DNA of 25,820 bases from Oscillospiraceae bacterium (GTDB lineage: Bacteria > Bacillota > Clostridia > Oscillospirales > Ruminococcaceae): the NCBI GenBank assembly GCA_017440425.1, contig JAFSHJ010000244.1, positions 1 to 25,820 of the forward strand, given 5' to 3'. Below, in pieces: positions 1 through 7,431 of the stretch. Under the pieces are notes generated by a model. The model was given only the letters and a program-made list of their open reading frames with translations, ran no database searches and was not told the origin of the DNA. A program made the position numbers and the translations under genes. Position 1 is the first letter of the stretch. The number at the start of each line of letters is the position of its first letter.

Positions 1-1182
1 GAATCCGGATCTGTCAATGCAGCGGATATATTCTTCCACCGTTCCAATTTCGGGAACAGCCGAACCTTTAAGCTGCTCACGCACTATTGTGCGCTCTGCG
101 GGATTATCGTCAATGAAAGCAATGCTTTCCGGAAGCAAATTCAGCCCGTTTGCCGTGTTGACAAGATTTTGGTCCTTTCTCTCCCAGTTTGCTTTGATCA
201 CCGTGAAATCATCCGGCTTAAGTGCACCGTCGGGATGGTTGAGACCTGCAATTGCGTTTTCTTCATCGTTTTTGGAGCAGACCGTGAGCAAAATGCCCAG
301 CTGCTTGAACTCTTTGACATAGCTTTGGAATTCGCCGTATGCCTGACCGGTGGCGGTCTCGGGACCAAGCTCCAGACCGTTAACACCGTCGTCACCAACA
401 ACACCGCCCCAAAGGGTATTGTCAAGATCCAGCGCAAGTATCTTTTTATTTTTGCCGTATATGGATTTTATGATGTTTGCAAGGTTAAATGCAAATTCGG
501 GGATCGCATCAATGGAGAGCGCATATTTATACATATACCAATAACCGGGATCGCTCCATTTGTTGAGTCCGTATGCGGAAGCAAGATAATTTATATCGTT
601 GATATAAAAGTTCTCGTGGTTCTCGGCATATTCATAGAACTTCATGTTGAGCTTTGCGGTGAAGTTGGTTTTGCCGTGGCTGTCGCTCACGTCTTTGTTG
701 CCAAGCAGACGGTAAAGCGGCGGTTCAAAGTTGTTCTGTATAATGGGACAATGATAGGTATCAAAAAGCTTATCCCACATTACACGGAAATGCTCATACT
801 GACTGTTCAGAAGCGCCTCTATCTTCTCTTTATCATCCTCAAGCTTCGGGAATTCCGTAATATTTCTGCTTGTTGTGTGGATGAAGATGATATCCGGTGC
901 AAACTCCTTGAGCTCGGCATTTTCGAACATTGCATCGTTCCAATACTGAGCATATTCGGACTGGTAAAACTCCGGCTTGATACCGTAATTCATCAAAAAC
1001 AGCGCAAGAATAACGGTGATATCATTTGTGGTGGAACCACCGAGGACAGCTATTTTTTTGGTGACCAAACCCTCTTTGGCGGATAGTTCGCGCTTGATGG
1101 CACGTCTGTTTGAGAGTATCCACTCGCTGTCAAAGGGCCATTCAAGTTTATTCTGTATATTTGGGATGTTGCTTTTGCTCAT
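1..1182 (-). CDS. FkbH-like HAD-IIIC family protein, partial (3' end outside window)
   Basis: The reading frame runs open to the first base of the window, so the C-terminus is missing. The HAD core is clear: motif I LALDLDNTLWGG at about residues 249-260 carries the DxDxT nucleophile pair, and FIDDNPAER at about 356-364 is the late acidic motif of the FkbH/HAD-IIIC family. The first ~240 residues contain IAVLGGSTTND (about 44-54) and FIHTTSRN (about 100-107), which look like an SGNH-type fold. Characterised FkbH proteins load a glyceryl unit from 1,3-bisphosphoglycerate onto an acyl carrier protein. Here the gene is third after an MBOAT acyltransferase and a DHHW protein, so supply of an acyl donor for surface modification is a reasonable inference. 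The ATG at 1182 is preferred because AGGAG lies 12 nt upstream. An in-frame ATG at 1209 has no visible ribosome binding site. Confidence 0.85.
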   Translation of the reverse strand, partial: MSKSNIPNIQNKLEWPFDSEWILSNRRAIKRELSAKEGLVTKKIAVLGGSTTNDITVILALFLMNYGIKPEFYQSEYAQYWNDAMFENAELKEFAPDIIFIHTTSRNITEFPKLEDDKEKIEALLNSQYEHFRVMWDKLFDTYHCPIIQNNFEPPLYRLLGNKDVSDSHGKTNFTAKLNMKFYEYAENHENFYINDINYLASAYGLNKWSDPGYWYMYKYALSIDAIPEFAFNLANIIKSIYGKNKKILALDLDNTLWGGVVGDDGVNGLELGPETATGQAYGEFQSYVKEFKQLGILLTVCSKNDEENAIAGLNHPDGALKPDDFTVIKANWERKDQNLVNTANGLNLLPESIAFIDDNPAERTIVREQLKGSAVPEIGTVEEYIRCIDRSGF

Positions 1183-1227
1183 TTGTGTATGAAGCTCCTG
1201 TTTCAACATTTAATAATCTGTCATGGG

Positions 1228-2913
1228 TCAATTTTCAACTCTTATAACCACTCCGCCGGATGACTCTTCGTTTTCCTCTTCGGAAGACTGTGCAGGAGAC
1301 GCTTTGTAGGTTCGTATACGTTCAAAGTGGCTGCAGTTTGGTCCGGTTGCGGTGAATGCGCAGTTGGCAAAAAGCACGTCTGTTATGCCGTGCTGGCGCA
1401 TAAAGTCTATAACGTTCAGCTCAAAATATCTGATATCCACAACGTATATCTCCTCAAAAGAGCTTGTGAGGAACGGAATAATTGCGTTTCCGTAGCTCTC
1501 TTTGAGCACGATGAGCTTGCGTCCGTTGTTGACACCCGTCTCAAGGCGTACTATCTTTGCATCTCCACCCATAAACGTGCAGTAGAGACTTCCCTTCATA
1601 TTGGTGAAATCAATGAAGAATGCGCCCTTGTTGCCGCCCTGATAGCTTGTGTTATAGTAATATGTGTCAAAGGGTGCCGATGGCTTATAATAAACAAAAT
1701 CTTCCGGATTGTTCAGCAGGTCCGCATCTTTGGTGTATGTGTAAAGCGTGCCCACATAGCCCGGAACGGATACCTTTTGATAGGTGGAAATATCTGCAAA
1801 AGGCACTCCCGCAACTCTTGCAAATTCCTCTGCTGCATAATATGCACCCAATGCTGCCCAATGGTGGTCGGTGCGGGTATATATCGGCTCATCGGTGTGT
1901 TTTGCAAGTACGCTGTAAACATCAACATCGTGCACATCGCCGGAGAGATGATCGTGGATGTTTTTAATGTTTTTAAACTGGCTTGCGGTGTAGGAAGCAT
2001 ATTTTTCCGGCAGATAATATGCAACGGATGTGGGAATGACCATTGAATAGACATTCACATTGCTTCCTAACTGCTTTTTATAGTTGTTGACAATGTTTGC
2101 GTAGTTCTGTCCAACCTTGAGACTTCCGCCGTAAAGCATTATGCCCTGATTATCAATAACCAGAATGCCGTTGGTCACAAGTCCCTCTTCCATCTCAATT
2201 CCATTGGGTCGGTCTGCAGGGTCATCTTCTGGGAAAGAGCTCTCCTGCGAACTTTCGGACTGCTCGGAGCTCTCCTCGGAAGAACTCTCCTCCTTGGAAC
2301 TCTCTTCTGTCTCGGAACTCTCTTCGGAGCTTTCCTCAATTTCGGAACTCTCCTCTTCTTCCGAGCTCTCCTCTTCGCTGCTTTCGATAACTCCGACGCC
2401 ATGGAACTTGACGTCGTCCACACGGACACCGAAAAGCTTTGCCAGGTTGCTGTTCACCTTTTTGAAATCGTCACGGTAAGGCACCGTATCGGTGAACCAC
2501 TCCGAAATATCCTTGGTATAGCTTCCGTCAAAAAATGCAGAAACGGTAAACTTCGGGAACTCGGCCAGCGGGCGCTGTTCTATGATAGATCTTTCGGGGC
2601 GCTCCAAAACAACAAGCAGCAGAACAAGCACAGCCACCGCAGAACCAAGCACGGCGCTTGTCACTTTGTTTAAGCGTTTTGCAAACTGCTCGTCGGTAAG
2701 TTCCTTTTTTTCTGGTTCCGCAGGAACTTCCGGTTCTTTTTTCTGCGGCTCAACCGGCACCTTTGCCGCAATAACGCTGCTTATATCTATTTCGTTGATT
2801 TCTTCAACCTCGGCAGATGCGTGCTTGGGAACATATTCTGTGTTATCTGCCCCGTCAGCTGCAGCAGTGTCGGTTTGTTTTAATCTCTTTGGGATATATT
2901 CCTCGTTAGTCAT
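1228..2913 (-). CDS. DHHW family protein (AlgJ/AlgX/DltD-like), membrane-anchored, with Ser/Glu-rich linker
   Basis: The 561-residue protein has a charged, Pro/Glu-rich cytoplasmic N-terminus, one membrane segment at about 84-103 and an extracytoplasmic domain. The family motif TDHHWAALGAYYA is at about 348-360 and ESYGNA at about 472-477. Together these correspond to the Asp-His and Ser of SGNH/DHHW esterase-acyltransferases. The preceding EQRPLAEFP and VPYRDDF (about 112-141) are also typical of the family. Residues ~177-226 are almost pure Ser and Glu, and the C-terminus ends in another Ser/Glu tract. Such proteins partner with MBOAT transporters and complete acyl transfer to cell-surface glycans. 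The gene follows the MBOAT gene by 35 nt. The ATG is preceded by GAGG at 9-nt spacing. The acyl group and acceptor polymer cannot be read from the sequence. Confidence 0.9.
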   Translation of the reverse strand: MTNEEYIPKRLKQTDTAAADGADNTEYVPKHASAEVEEINEIDISSVIAAKVPVEPQKKEPEVPAEPEKKELTDEQFAKRLNKVTSAVLGSAVAVLVLLLVVLERPERSIIEQRPLAEFPKFTVSAFFDGSYTKDISEWFTDTVPYRDDFKKVNSNLAKLFGVRVDDVKFHGVGVIESSEEESSEEEESSEIEESSEESSETEESSKEESSSEESSEQSESSQESSFPEDDPADRPNGIEMEEGLVTNGILVIDNQGIMLYGGSLKVGQNYANIVNNYKKQLGSNVNVYSMVIPTSVAYYLPEKYASYTASQFKNIKNIHDHLSGDVHDVDVYSVLAKHTDEPIYTRTDHHWAALGAYYAAEEFARVAGVPFADISTYQKVSVPGYVGTLYTYTKDADLLNNPEDFVYYKPSAPFDTYYYNTSYQGGNKGAFFIDFTNMKGSLYCTFMGGDAKIVRLETGVNNGRKLIVLKESYGNAIIPFLTSSFEEIYVVDIRYFELNVIDFMRQHGITDVLFANCAFTATGPNCSHFERIRTYKASPAQSSEEENEESSGGVVIRVEN

Positions 2914-2948
2914 TGCAAAAATCCTCTTTTATATTAAATCCTATCTGC

Positions 2949-4352
2949 TTACCACTGCAGATAAAGGAACGGGCTGTCTGTTGTGTTTACAAGCATAATG
3001 CTGCTGACTATCAAAAGTGCTATGCAGCAAACAATGGAAGCCGTTCTTGTGATAACTGCAGTTTTGCGGTTTTTGGGAAGCTTTTTGCCCACCCATTCCA
3101 CCAACGGGAAGGAGAACAAAACCGCAGCGACAATAAGGAAAATATTCTCCATAAAGGAACGTCCTGCGATCTGGTCATACAGAGCGTTTCCGTTTGCGCC
3201 CACAAGGTTCTTGAAGAAGTTGCCAAGCATTGATGAATCTTCGAAATAGAATATTCCAAAGCCAACCAGCACAACGATCTTGGTGTAAATATGCTTTATC
3301 CAGGAAGGTATCTTCTTCATGCGTTTTTTGCCGATGAGATTTTCAATTAGCACAAACAAGCCGAAGTAGAGTCCCCATATGATATAGTTCCAGCTGGCGC
3401 CGTGCCACAAACCGGTGCAGAACCAAACAAGGAACAGACCGAAATATTTGCGTGTGCGTCCGAAGATAGGAACATACAGCAGATAATCGCGGAAGAATGT
3501 GCCCAGCGAAATGTGCCAACGCTGCCAATACTCCGAAATTGTTTTGCTCATAAAGGGATGCTCGAAGTTTTCGAGGAAACGGAAACCGAAGATGCGTCCC
3601 AAACCGATTGCGATATCTGAATATCCCGAAAAATCGAAATATATCTGCAGTGCATAGATCAGCACAAAATACCAGGTTCCAAAGATGGAGAAGGTGGAAA
3701 CATCGTTTCTGAGCATATCTCCGATGATGGTGCTGAGGTTGTTTGCGATGATAACTTTTTTGGCAATGCCGAGGATTATGCGCATTGCACCGTTGCTGAG
3801 ATCCTCTGCAGTTGTTTTGCGCTCTGCAAGCTGCTCGCCGATCGTCTCATATCGCACGATGGGACCCATAAGCACCTGCGGAAACATTGAGAGGAACAGC
3901 AGATAACGGAAATACTTCTTTTCAGGTTCGATCTTCTCCCAATAACAGTCGATGGTGTAGGAAATTGTTCTGAACACATAGAAGCTTATTCCGATGGGCA
4001 GCGCAATTTCCGGAGCTTCGATCTGTGCGCCTGTTATTGCATTTATGTTCTCCACGATAAAGCCGGTATATTTGAACACACCAAGCATGGAAAGGTTCAT
4101 TACTATTGAAACTGTCAGTGCAATTTTGGCTGCGGGTTTGCCAATGTTATTACCTATCACCCTACCGAGGAAATAGTCCATTGTGGCAGAAAAAATGAGC
4201 AGAACTATCCAGACAGGTTCTCCCCATGCATAAAAAATCAGCGAAAAGACGAGCAATACCGCATTTCGCCAACGTATATCTTTAGAAATGAAATAAAAAA
4301 CAAGTGTGATCGGCAGAAAAGCATATATAAAGAAAAGATCGGAAAAAATCAA
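2949..4352 (-). CDS. MBOAT family O-acyltransferase (AlgI/DltB-like)
   Basis: This is a polytopic membrane protein of about 467 residues, the usual MBOAT length. The family landmarks (numbered from the GTG at 4364) are PIGISFYVFRTISYTID at about 123-139, FDFSGYSDIAIGLG at about 243-256, YWQRWHISL with His284, and GLWHGASWNYIIWG with the near-invariant His321. MBOAT proteins move an acyl group from a cytoplasmic donor across the membrane to an extracellular acceptor. The neighbouring DHHW and FkbH-like genes fit a surface-polymer acylation cassette. It is the first gene behind a promoter at 4423-4451. The longest frame starts with GTG at 4364, but that codon abuts the AAAGG sequence that would have to serve as its ribosome binding site. 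TTG at 4352 gives the family-typical start M-I-F-S-D-L-F-F and is preferred. Confidence 0.92.
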   Translation of the reverse strand: MIFSDLFFIYAFLPITLVFYFISKDIRWRNAVLLVFSLIFYAWGEPVWIVLLIFSATMDYFLGRVIGNNIGKPAAKIALTVSIVMNLSMLGVFKYTGFIVENINAITGAQIEAPEIALPIGISFYVFRTISYTIDCYWEKIEPEKKYFRYLLFLSMFPQVLMGPIVRYETIGEQLAERKTTAEDLSNGAMRIILGIAKKVIIANNLSTIIGDMLRNDVSTFSIFGTWYFVLIYALQIYFDFSGYSDIAIGLGRIFGFRFLENFEHPFMSKTISEYWQRWHISLGTFFRDYLLYVPIFGRTRKYFGLFLVWFCTGLWHGASWNYIIWGLYFGLFVLIENLIGKKRMKKIPSWIKHIYTKIVVLVGFGIFYFEDSSMLGNFFKNLVGANGNALYDQIAGRSFMENIFLIVAAVLFSFPLVEWVGKKLPKNRKTAVITRTASIVCCIALLIVSSIMLVNTTDSPFLYLQW

Positions 4353-4396
4353 TTTTGTCAGCACCCTTTAAGAAAATTTAAACACTCAAACATAAC

Positions 4397-4414
4397 CGAC
4401 ATCGAAAAATGTCG
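4397..4414 (-). promoter_or_regulatory. Hairpin at the predicted 5' end of the MBOAT transcript
   Basis: CGACAT and ATGTCG form a perfect 6-bp stem around a 6-nt loop. It begins about where transcription from the promoter at 4423-4451 should start. A stem at the extreme 5' end can protect mRNA, but a protein-binding palindrome is equally possible. Confidence 0.45.
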
Positions 4415-4422
4415 CTATTATT

Positions 4423-4451
4423 ATTCTATAGCATAAATATGTATAATTCAA
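4423..4451 (-). promoter_or_regulatory. Sigma-A-type promoter for the MBOAT/DHHW/FkbH cassette
   Basis: On the minus strand TTGAAT (4451-4446) and TAGAAT (4428-4423) are separated by exactly 17 nt in an AT-rich gap. It points at the MBOAT gene about 70 nt downstream. No other gene on this strand could use it. Confidence 0.6.
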
Positions 4452-4550
4452 TACCTTTTGATTTTTTTAATATTTTAGTAATATAATCCCCTAAACACGG
4501 AATGATTCACATTTAACCCGAAATTATTGCCGTTTTTCGCCATAAAAAAC

Positions 4551-5423
4551 TTATCTTTCCACGCTTTTTTGCTTTTTGAGCACTCTTGTTTCCGCTCCGC
4601 CCTCAATTGCGCCGCAGGGACAGACATCCTTGCACTTTCCGCATCTTATGCACTCTGTGGAGTTGATGTCTTTCAGCACTTCCACTCCCATCGGGCAGGT
4701 TTTTTCGCATTTTCCGCAGCCAATGCACTTTTCTTCATTGACCTGCATTCTGAAAAAGCTGACCTTGTTAAAAAATGCATAAACCGCACCCAGCGGGCAG
4801 AGATATTTACAAAACGGGCGGTATATCGTGGTTGAAAGCGCCAACAGCACAAACGTCAGCGACAGCTTCCAATAAAAGTTTTTGCCTGCCATTGCACGCA
4901 AACCTTCGTTGAGCAAAAGCAGCGGTATTCCGCCTTCAAGTGTTCCCACGGGGCAAAGCCATTTGCAGAAATATGGTGAGCCGATGCCGAATTCGTTGAC
5001 AAGCACCGCCGGAAGCACCAGCACAAATAAGACCAAAACAACATATTTCAGATATCGCAGCAGCTTGTCAGGCTTTTTCGGCACCTTAATTTTGGGCACC
5101 GAAATTTTATACAAAAGCTCTTGTATAAGTCCAAACGGACAGAGAAAACCGCAGATGAAACGTCCGAAAATCGCACCGAAAAATATGAGTATTCCCGCAA
5201 CATAAAAGGAAAAACCGCTTTTGTTTCCGCTGATGACAGATTGCAGCGCACCAATTGGACAGCTTCCCACAGCACCCGGGCAGGAATAGCAATTGAGTCC
5301 CGGCACACAGACCGCTTTGGTGTCCCCTTTAAAAATTCCGCCCTTGAAAAAGCCGGAGATATTGCAGTTGTAACCCAGCGTAGCCAAAACCTGTATAATT
5401 TTTCTAACCGTCTGACGTTTCAT
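4551..5423 (-). CDS. NapH/MauN-type membrane 4Fe-4S protein (polyferredoxin-like)
   Basis: The 290-residue integral membrane protein carries the two features of NapH-like electron-transfer subunits. The first is several membrane-edge CxxxCP motifs (GSCPIGA, CGFLCPFG, CKWLCPVG, CKYLCPLG). The second is a C-terminal pair of 4Fe-4S ferredoxin motifs (CIGCGKCEKTCP and CIRCGKCKDVCP) followed by a basic tail. Four or five hydrophobic segments lie between. Members pass electrons across or along the membrane to periplasmic or extracellular partners. Here the upstream partners are a TlpA-like thiol protein and a small CXXC membrane peptide, so electrons for extracytoplasmic thiol reduction is a plausible role, though inferred. 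The ATG at 5423 is preceded by a G-rich stretch at good spacing. A GTG 15 nt upstream is in frame but less well supported. Confidence 0.88.
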   Translation of the reverse strand: MKRQTVRKIIQVLATLGYNCNISGFFKGGIFKGDTKAVCVPGLNCYSCPGAVGSCPIGALQSVISGNKSGFSFYVAGILIFFGAIFGRFICGFLCPFGLIQELLYKISVPKIKVPKKPDKLLRYLKYVVLVLFVLVLPAVLVNEFGIGSPYFCKWLCPVGTLEGGIPLLLLNEGLRAMAGKNFYWKLSLTFVLLALSTTIYRPFCKYLCPLGAVYAFFNKVSFFRMQVNEEKCIGCGKCEKTCPMGVEVLKDINSTECIRCGKCKDVCPCGAIEGGAETRVLKKQKSVER

Positions 5424-5493
5424 AAAACCCCCACACACCCAAAAGCTTATATATGATTACAGAGGAACACACTCTCTGTATGTCCCTCTTTTC

Positions 5494-5658
5494 TCAAATT
5501 CCTATACACTCAAAGCAGATGCTCACCGCTTTTTGCAGCACAACACTATGCTCCCCCATTATTACCCCAACGGCAATGAGGGCAACGGCAGCAGCAATAA
5601 GCAAGCATCTTATAAATATTATGTTTTTTCTGCAGGCTTTGTTTTCTGCTTGTTTCAT
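5494..5658 (-). CDS. CD1871A-type small CXXC membrane protein (54 aa)
   Basis: A 54-codon frame begins at an ATG that overlaps the stop of the upstream TlpA-like gene (ATGA), which implies translational coupling. The product has a short basic N-terminus, one membrane helix at about 13-34, and a C-terminal ICFECIGI with a CXXC pair at residues 48 and 51. This short protein with a hydrophobic segment and terminal C-x-E-C-I-G matches what I know as the CD1871A family of CXXC-motif proteins in Clostridia. It sits between a TlpA-like thioredoxin and a NapH-like Fe-S protein and ends 70 nt before the latter. The placement suggests a membrane thiol relay, but no biochemical role is established to my knowledge. 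It is too short for many gene callers. Confidence 0.82.
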   Translation of the reverse strand: MKQAENKACRKNIIFIRCLLIAAAVALIAVGVIMGEHSVVLQKAVSICFECIGI

Positions 5659-6206
5659 TTCAACATCGCAAGCCTTTCTTCAACAAGCTTCATATATCCT
5701 TCCGACATATCGCCATTTATTGCTGCGGGCAACCCCATATGAGCCTCTCCTACAAGATTGCCGTTGCTGTCCACAAAAAATGTTGTGGGCAGCACCTGAG
5801 CCAAAGATATCAGTGACTCATTCAGCGCTTCATCGGGAATGATTGCGGTAAATGTGCATTTGTTGGCTTCAAGTATAGCTTTCGCCGTATCATACTGGGT
5901 GTCACCGTCTATACACACGGATACAAAATTGACGTTTTCAGGCAGTTTTTCATAAAGATTCTGTAGGTCGGGCATCTCAACAATGCAGTATCCGCACCAT
6001 GTTGCCCAAATGTTCACCACGGTGAGATCGTATTCGGCAATGTTTTTCTCTGTAAAAACATCGTCTTTGCCTATCACTTCAGCCTTAAAACGGCTCATTG
6101 CACCGCCGCTGCCTGCCGTATCCTGAGAACAACCTGCAAATGCTATCATCAAAACAGACATCACCAAAAGCAAAACAGCTGCTTTTTTCAAAATGCTTTT
6201 TCTCAT
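5655..6206 (-). CDS. TlpA/ResA-like thiol-disulfide oxidoreductase lipoprotein
   Basis: The 183-residue protein has a lipoprotein signal peptide (basic start, hydrophobic core, FAGC lipobox, Cys26) and a thioredoxin fold. The active site is NIWATWCGYC (Cys71 and Cys74), followed by EMPDLQNLYEKL. A cis-Pro equivalent is visible in VLPTTFFVDSNGN at about 140-152. This is the TlpA/ResA/AhpC-TSA group of membrane-tethered reductases or oxidases that act on extracytoplasmic cysteines. It is first in a three-gene unit: its stop overlaps the start of the small CXXC protein by ATGA, and the Fe-S membrane protein follows. The start has AAAGGAA upstream. Only 19 nt separate it from the MalY-like gene, so it may be co-transcribed with that gene. 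Confidence 0.9.
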   Translation of the reverse strand: MRKSILKKAAVLLLVMSVLMIAFAGCSQDTAGSGGAMSRFKAEVIGKDDVFTEKNIAEYDLTVVNIWATWCGYCIVEMPDLQNLYEKLPENVNFVSVCIDGDTQYDTAKAILEANKCTFTAIIPDEALNESLISLAQVLPTTFFVDSNGNLVGEAHMGLPAAINGDMSEGYMKLVEERLAMLK

Positions 6207-6225
6207 AAATCTTATTCCTTTTGTT

Positions 6226-7404
6226 TTATTTTGAACAGAGACGCTTCAAACCCTCTTCAAGGTTGCTGCGGGTGGTGGCAATATTCATTCTTGCATGGCA
6301 GAGGCCTTCGGGATCTCCGAAATCCGTACCACTTACAAGTCCCACACCTTTATCCGCACACCACTTGCGTGTTTCATCGTGGTCAAGTCCCAATGCGGAA
6401 AGATCTATCCACTCAAGATATGTACCTTCAAGTGTGCTTATACCGAATTCGGGGAGATACGAAGTCATATACTCCTCAAACATTTTGCGGTTTTCGTCAA
6501 GATACATACAGAGTGCATCCAGCCACTCGGCGCCGGTTTCGTAGCAGGCTCTTTGAGCAACCAGACCCATAAGATTAGGTCCTTTTATTCTGAACTTATC
6601 GAACTCGCTTGTCACCTTTTTGCGGATATCTTCATTGGGAATGATGGCGGAAGAAGAACGAAGTCCCGCAATATTAAAGGCTTTTGTTGCCGAAATGAGC
6701 GTTATTCCGTCGGGATCGATGTCTATCCAGGGAATGTGCTTGTTGCCGGGCAGAATAACATCGGAATGTATCTCGTCGCTGAACACCCTTACGTTATATT
6801 TCACAGCCAGTTCGTGTATTGTTTCCAGTTCATCTCTGTGCCAAACTCTTCCCACGGGGTTGTGAGGAGAGCAGAGCATAAATATCTTTACACCTTTTTT
6901 GAAAATTTCTTCCAACAGGTTGAAATCTATCTGCCACCCGTTTTCTGTTTTGATGAGCGGACATCTGCAAAGCTCACACTCATTCTGGTTTATAACAGAA
7001 TAAAACGGACCGTAAACCGGAGTAAACATTGCAATTTTGTCGCCGGGTTCTGTGTATGCCGAAACTGCCATTGTGAGAGAATCTATAACGCCGGGAGAAA
7101 AGAATACCCACTCGGTTTCAACATCCACACCGTGTCTTATCTTCATCCAGTCTGCCGTTGCTTTCTTGTAGCTCTCACCAAATATGGTATAGCCGAAAGC
7201 ACCGTGCTCAACACGTTCCATCATAGCCTTTTTAACGGTGGAAGGTACCTCAAAATCGGTATCCGCAACACCGTAGGGCAGCACGTCTTCCCTGCCGAAG
7301 ATGGAAAGATTGCAATCCCATTTTACACAGTCCGTGTTTCTTCTGTCCACCCCCTTATCGAACACTTTAAAATATTCCTGAATTTTTTCTGCAGAAAGTT
7401 TCAT
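6226..7404 (-). CDS. MalY/PatB family PLP-dependent aminotransferase / C-S lyase
   Basis: At 392 residues it has the standard length of fold-type I class I/II aminotransferases. The PLP Schiff-base lysine is in LISATKAFNIAGL (Lys241). SPHNPVGR (about 179-186) and FSDEIHSDV (about 208-216) supply the Asn and Asp that hold the cofactor. The opening, with an Arg-x-x-T-D-x-x-K-W-D pattern and GVADTDFEVP, is characteristic of the MalY/PatB group, which cleaves cystathionine or cysteine conjugates to release a thiol. The exact substrate cannot be assigned. GAGG stands upstream of the ATG at suitable spacing. The next gene downstream is a thiol redox lipoprotein, which loosely fits a sulfur theme. 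Confidence 0.9.
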   Translation of the reverse strand: MKLSAEKIQEYFKVFDKGVDRRNTDCVKWDCNLSIFGREDVLPYGVADTDFEVPSTVKKAMMERVEHGAFGYTIFGESYKKATADWMKIRHGVDVETEWVFFSPGVIDSLTMAVSAYTEPGDKIAMFTPVYGPFYSVINQNECELCRCPLIKTENGWQIDFNLLEEIFKKGVKIFMLCSPHNPVGRVWHRDELETIHELAVKYNVRVFSDEIHSDVILPGNKHIPWIDIDPDGITLISATKAFNIAGLRSSSAIIPNEDIRKKVTSEFDKFRIKGPNLMGLVAQRACYETGAEWLDALCMYLDENRKMFEEYMTSYLPEFGISTLEGTYLEWIDLSALGLDHDETRKWCADKGVGLVSGTDFGDPEGLCHARMNIATTRSNLEEGLKRLCSK

Positions 7405-7431
7405 TTTAACACCTCAAGATAAAGCAAAGGA

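Noticed and set aside
169..1086. Long plus-strand frame of 305 codons
   Set aside because: It is the antisense shadow of the FkbH-like gene, whose motifs are on the minus strand. Its own product has no domain logic.
2226..2390. Repeated 6-12 nt units that resemble a short repeat array
   Set aside because: These are codons of a Ser/Glu-rich linker in the DHHW protein, without the spacer-repeat regularity of a CRISPR array.
6295..7422. 375-codon plus-strand frame
   Set aside because: Antisense to the MalY-like gene, which carries the PLP-site motifs in order.
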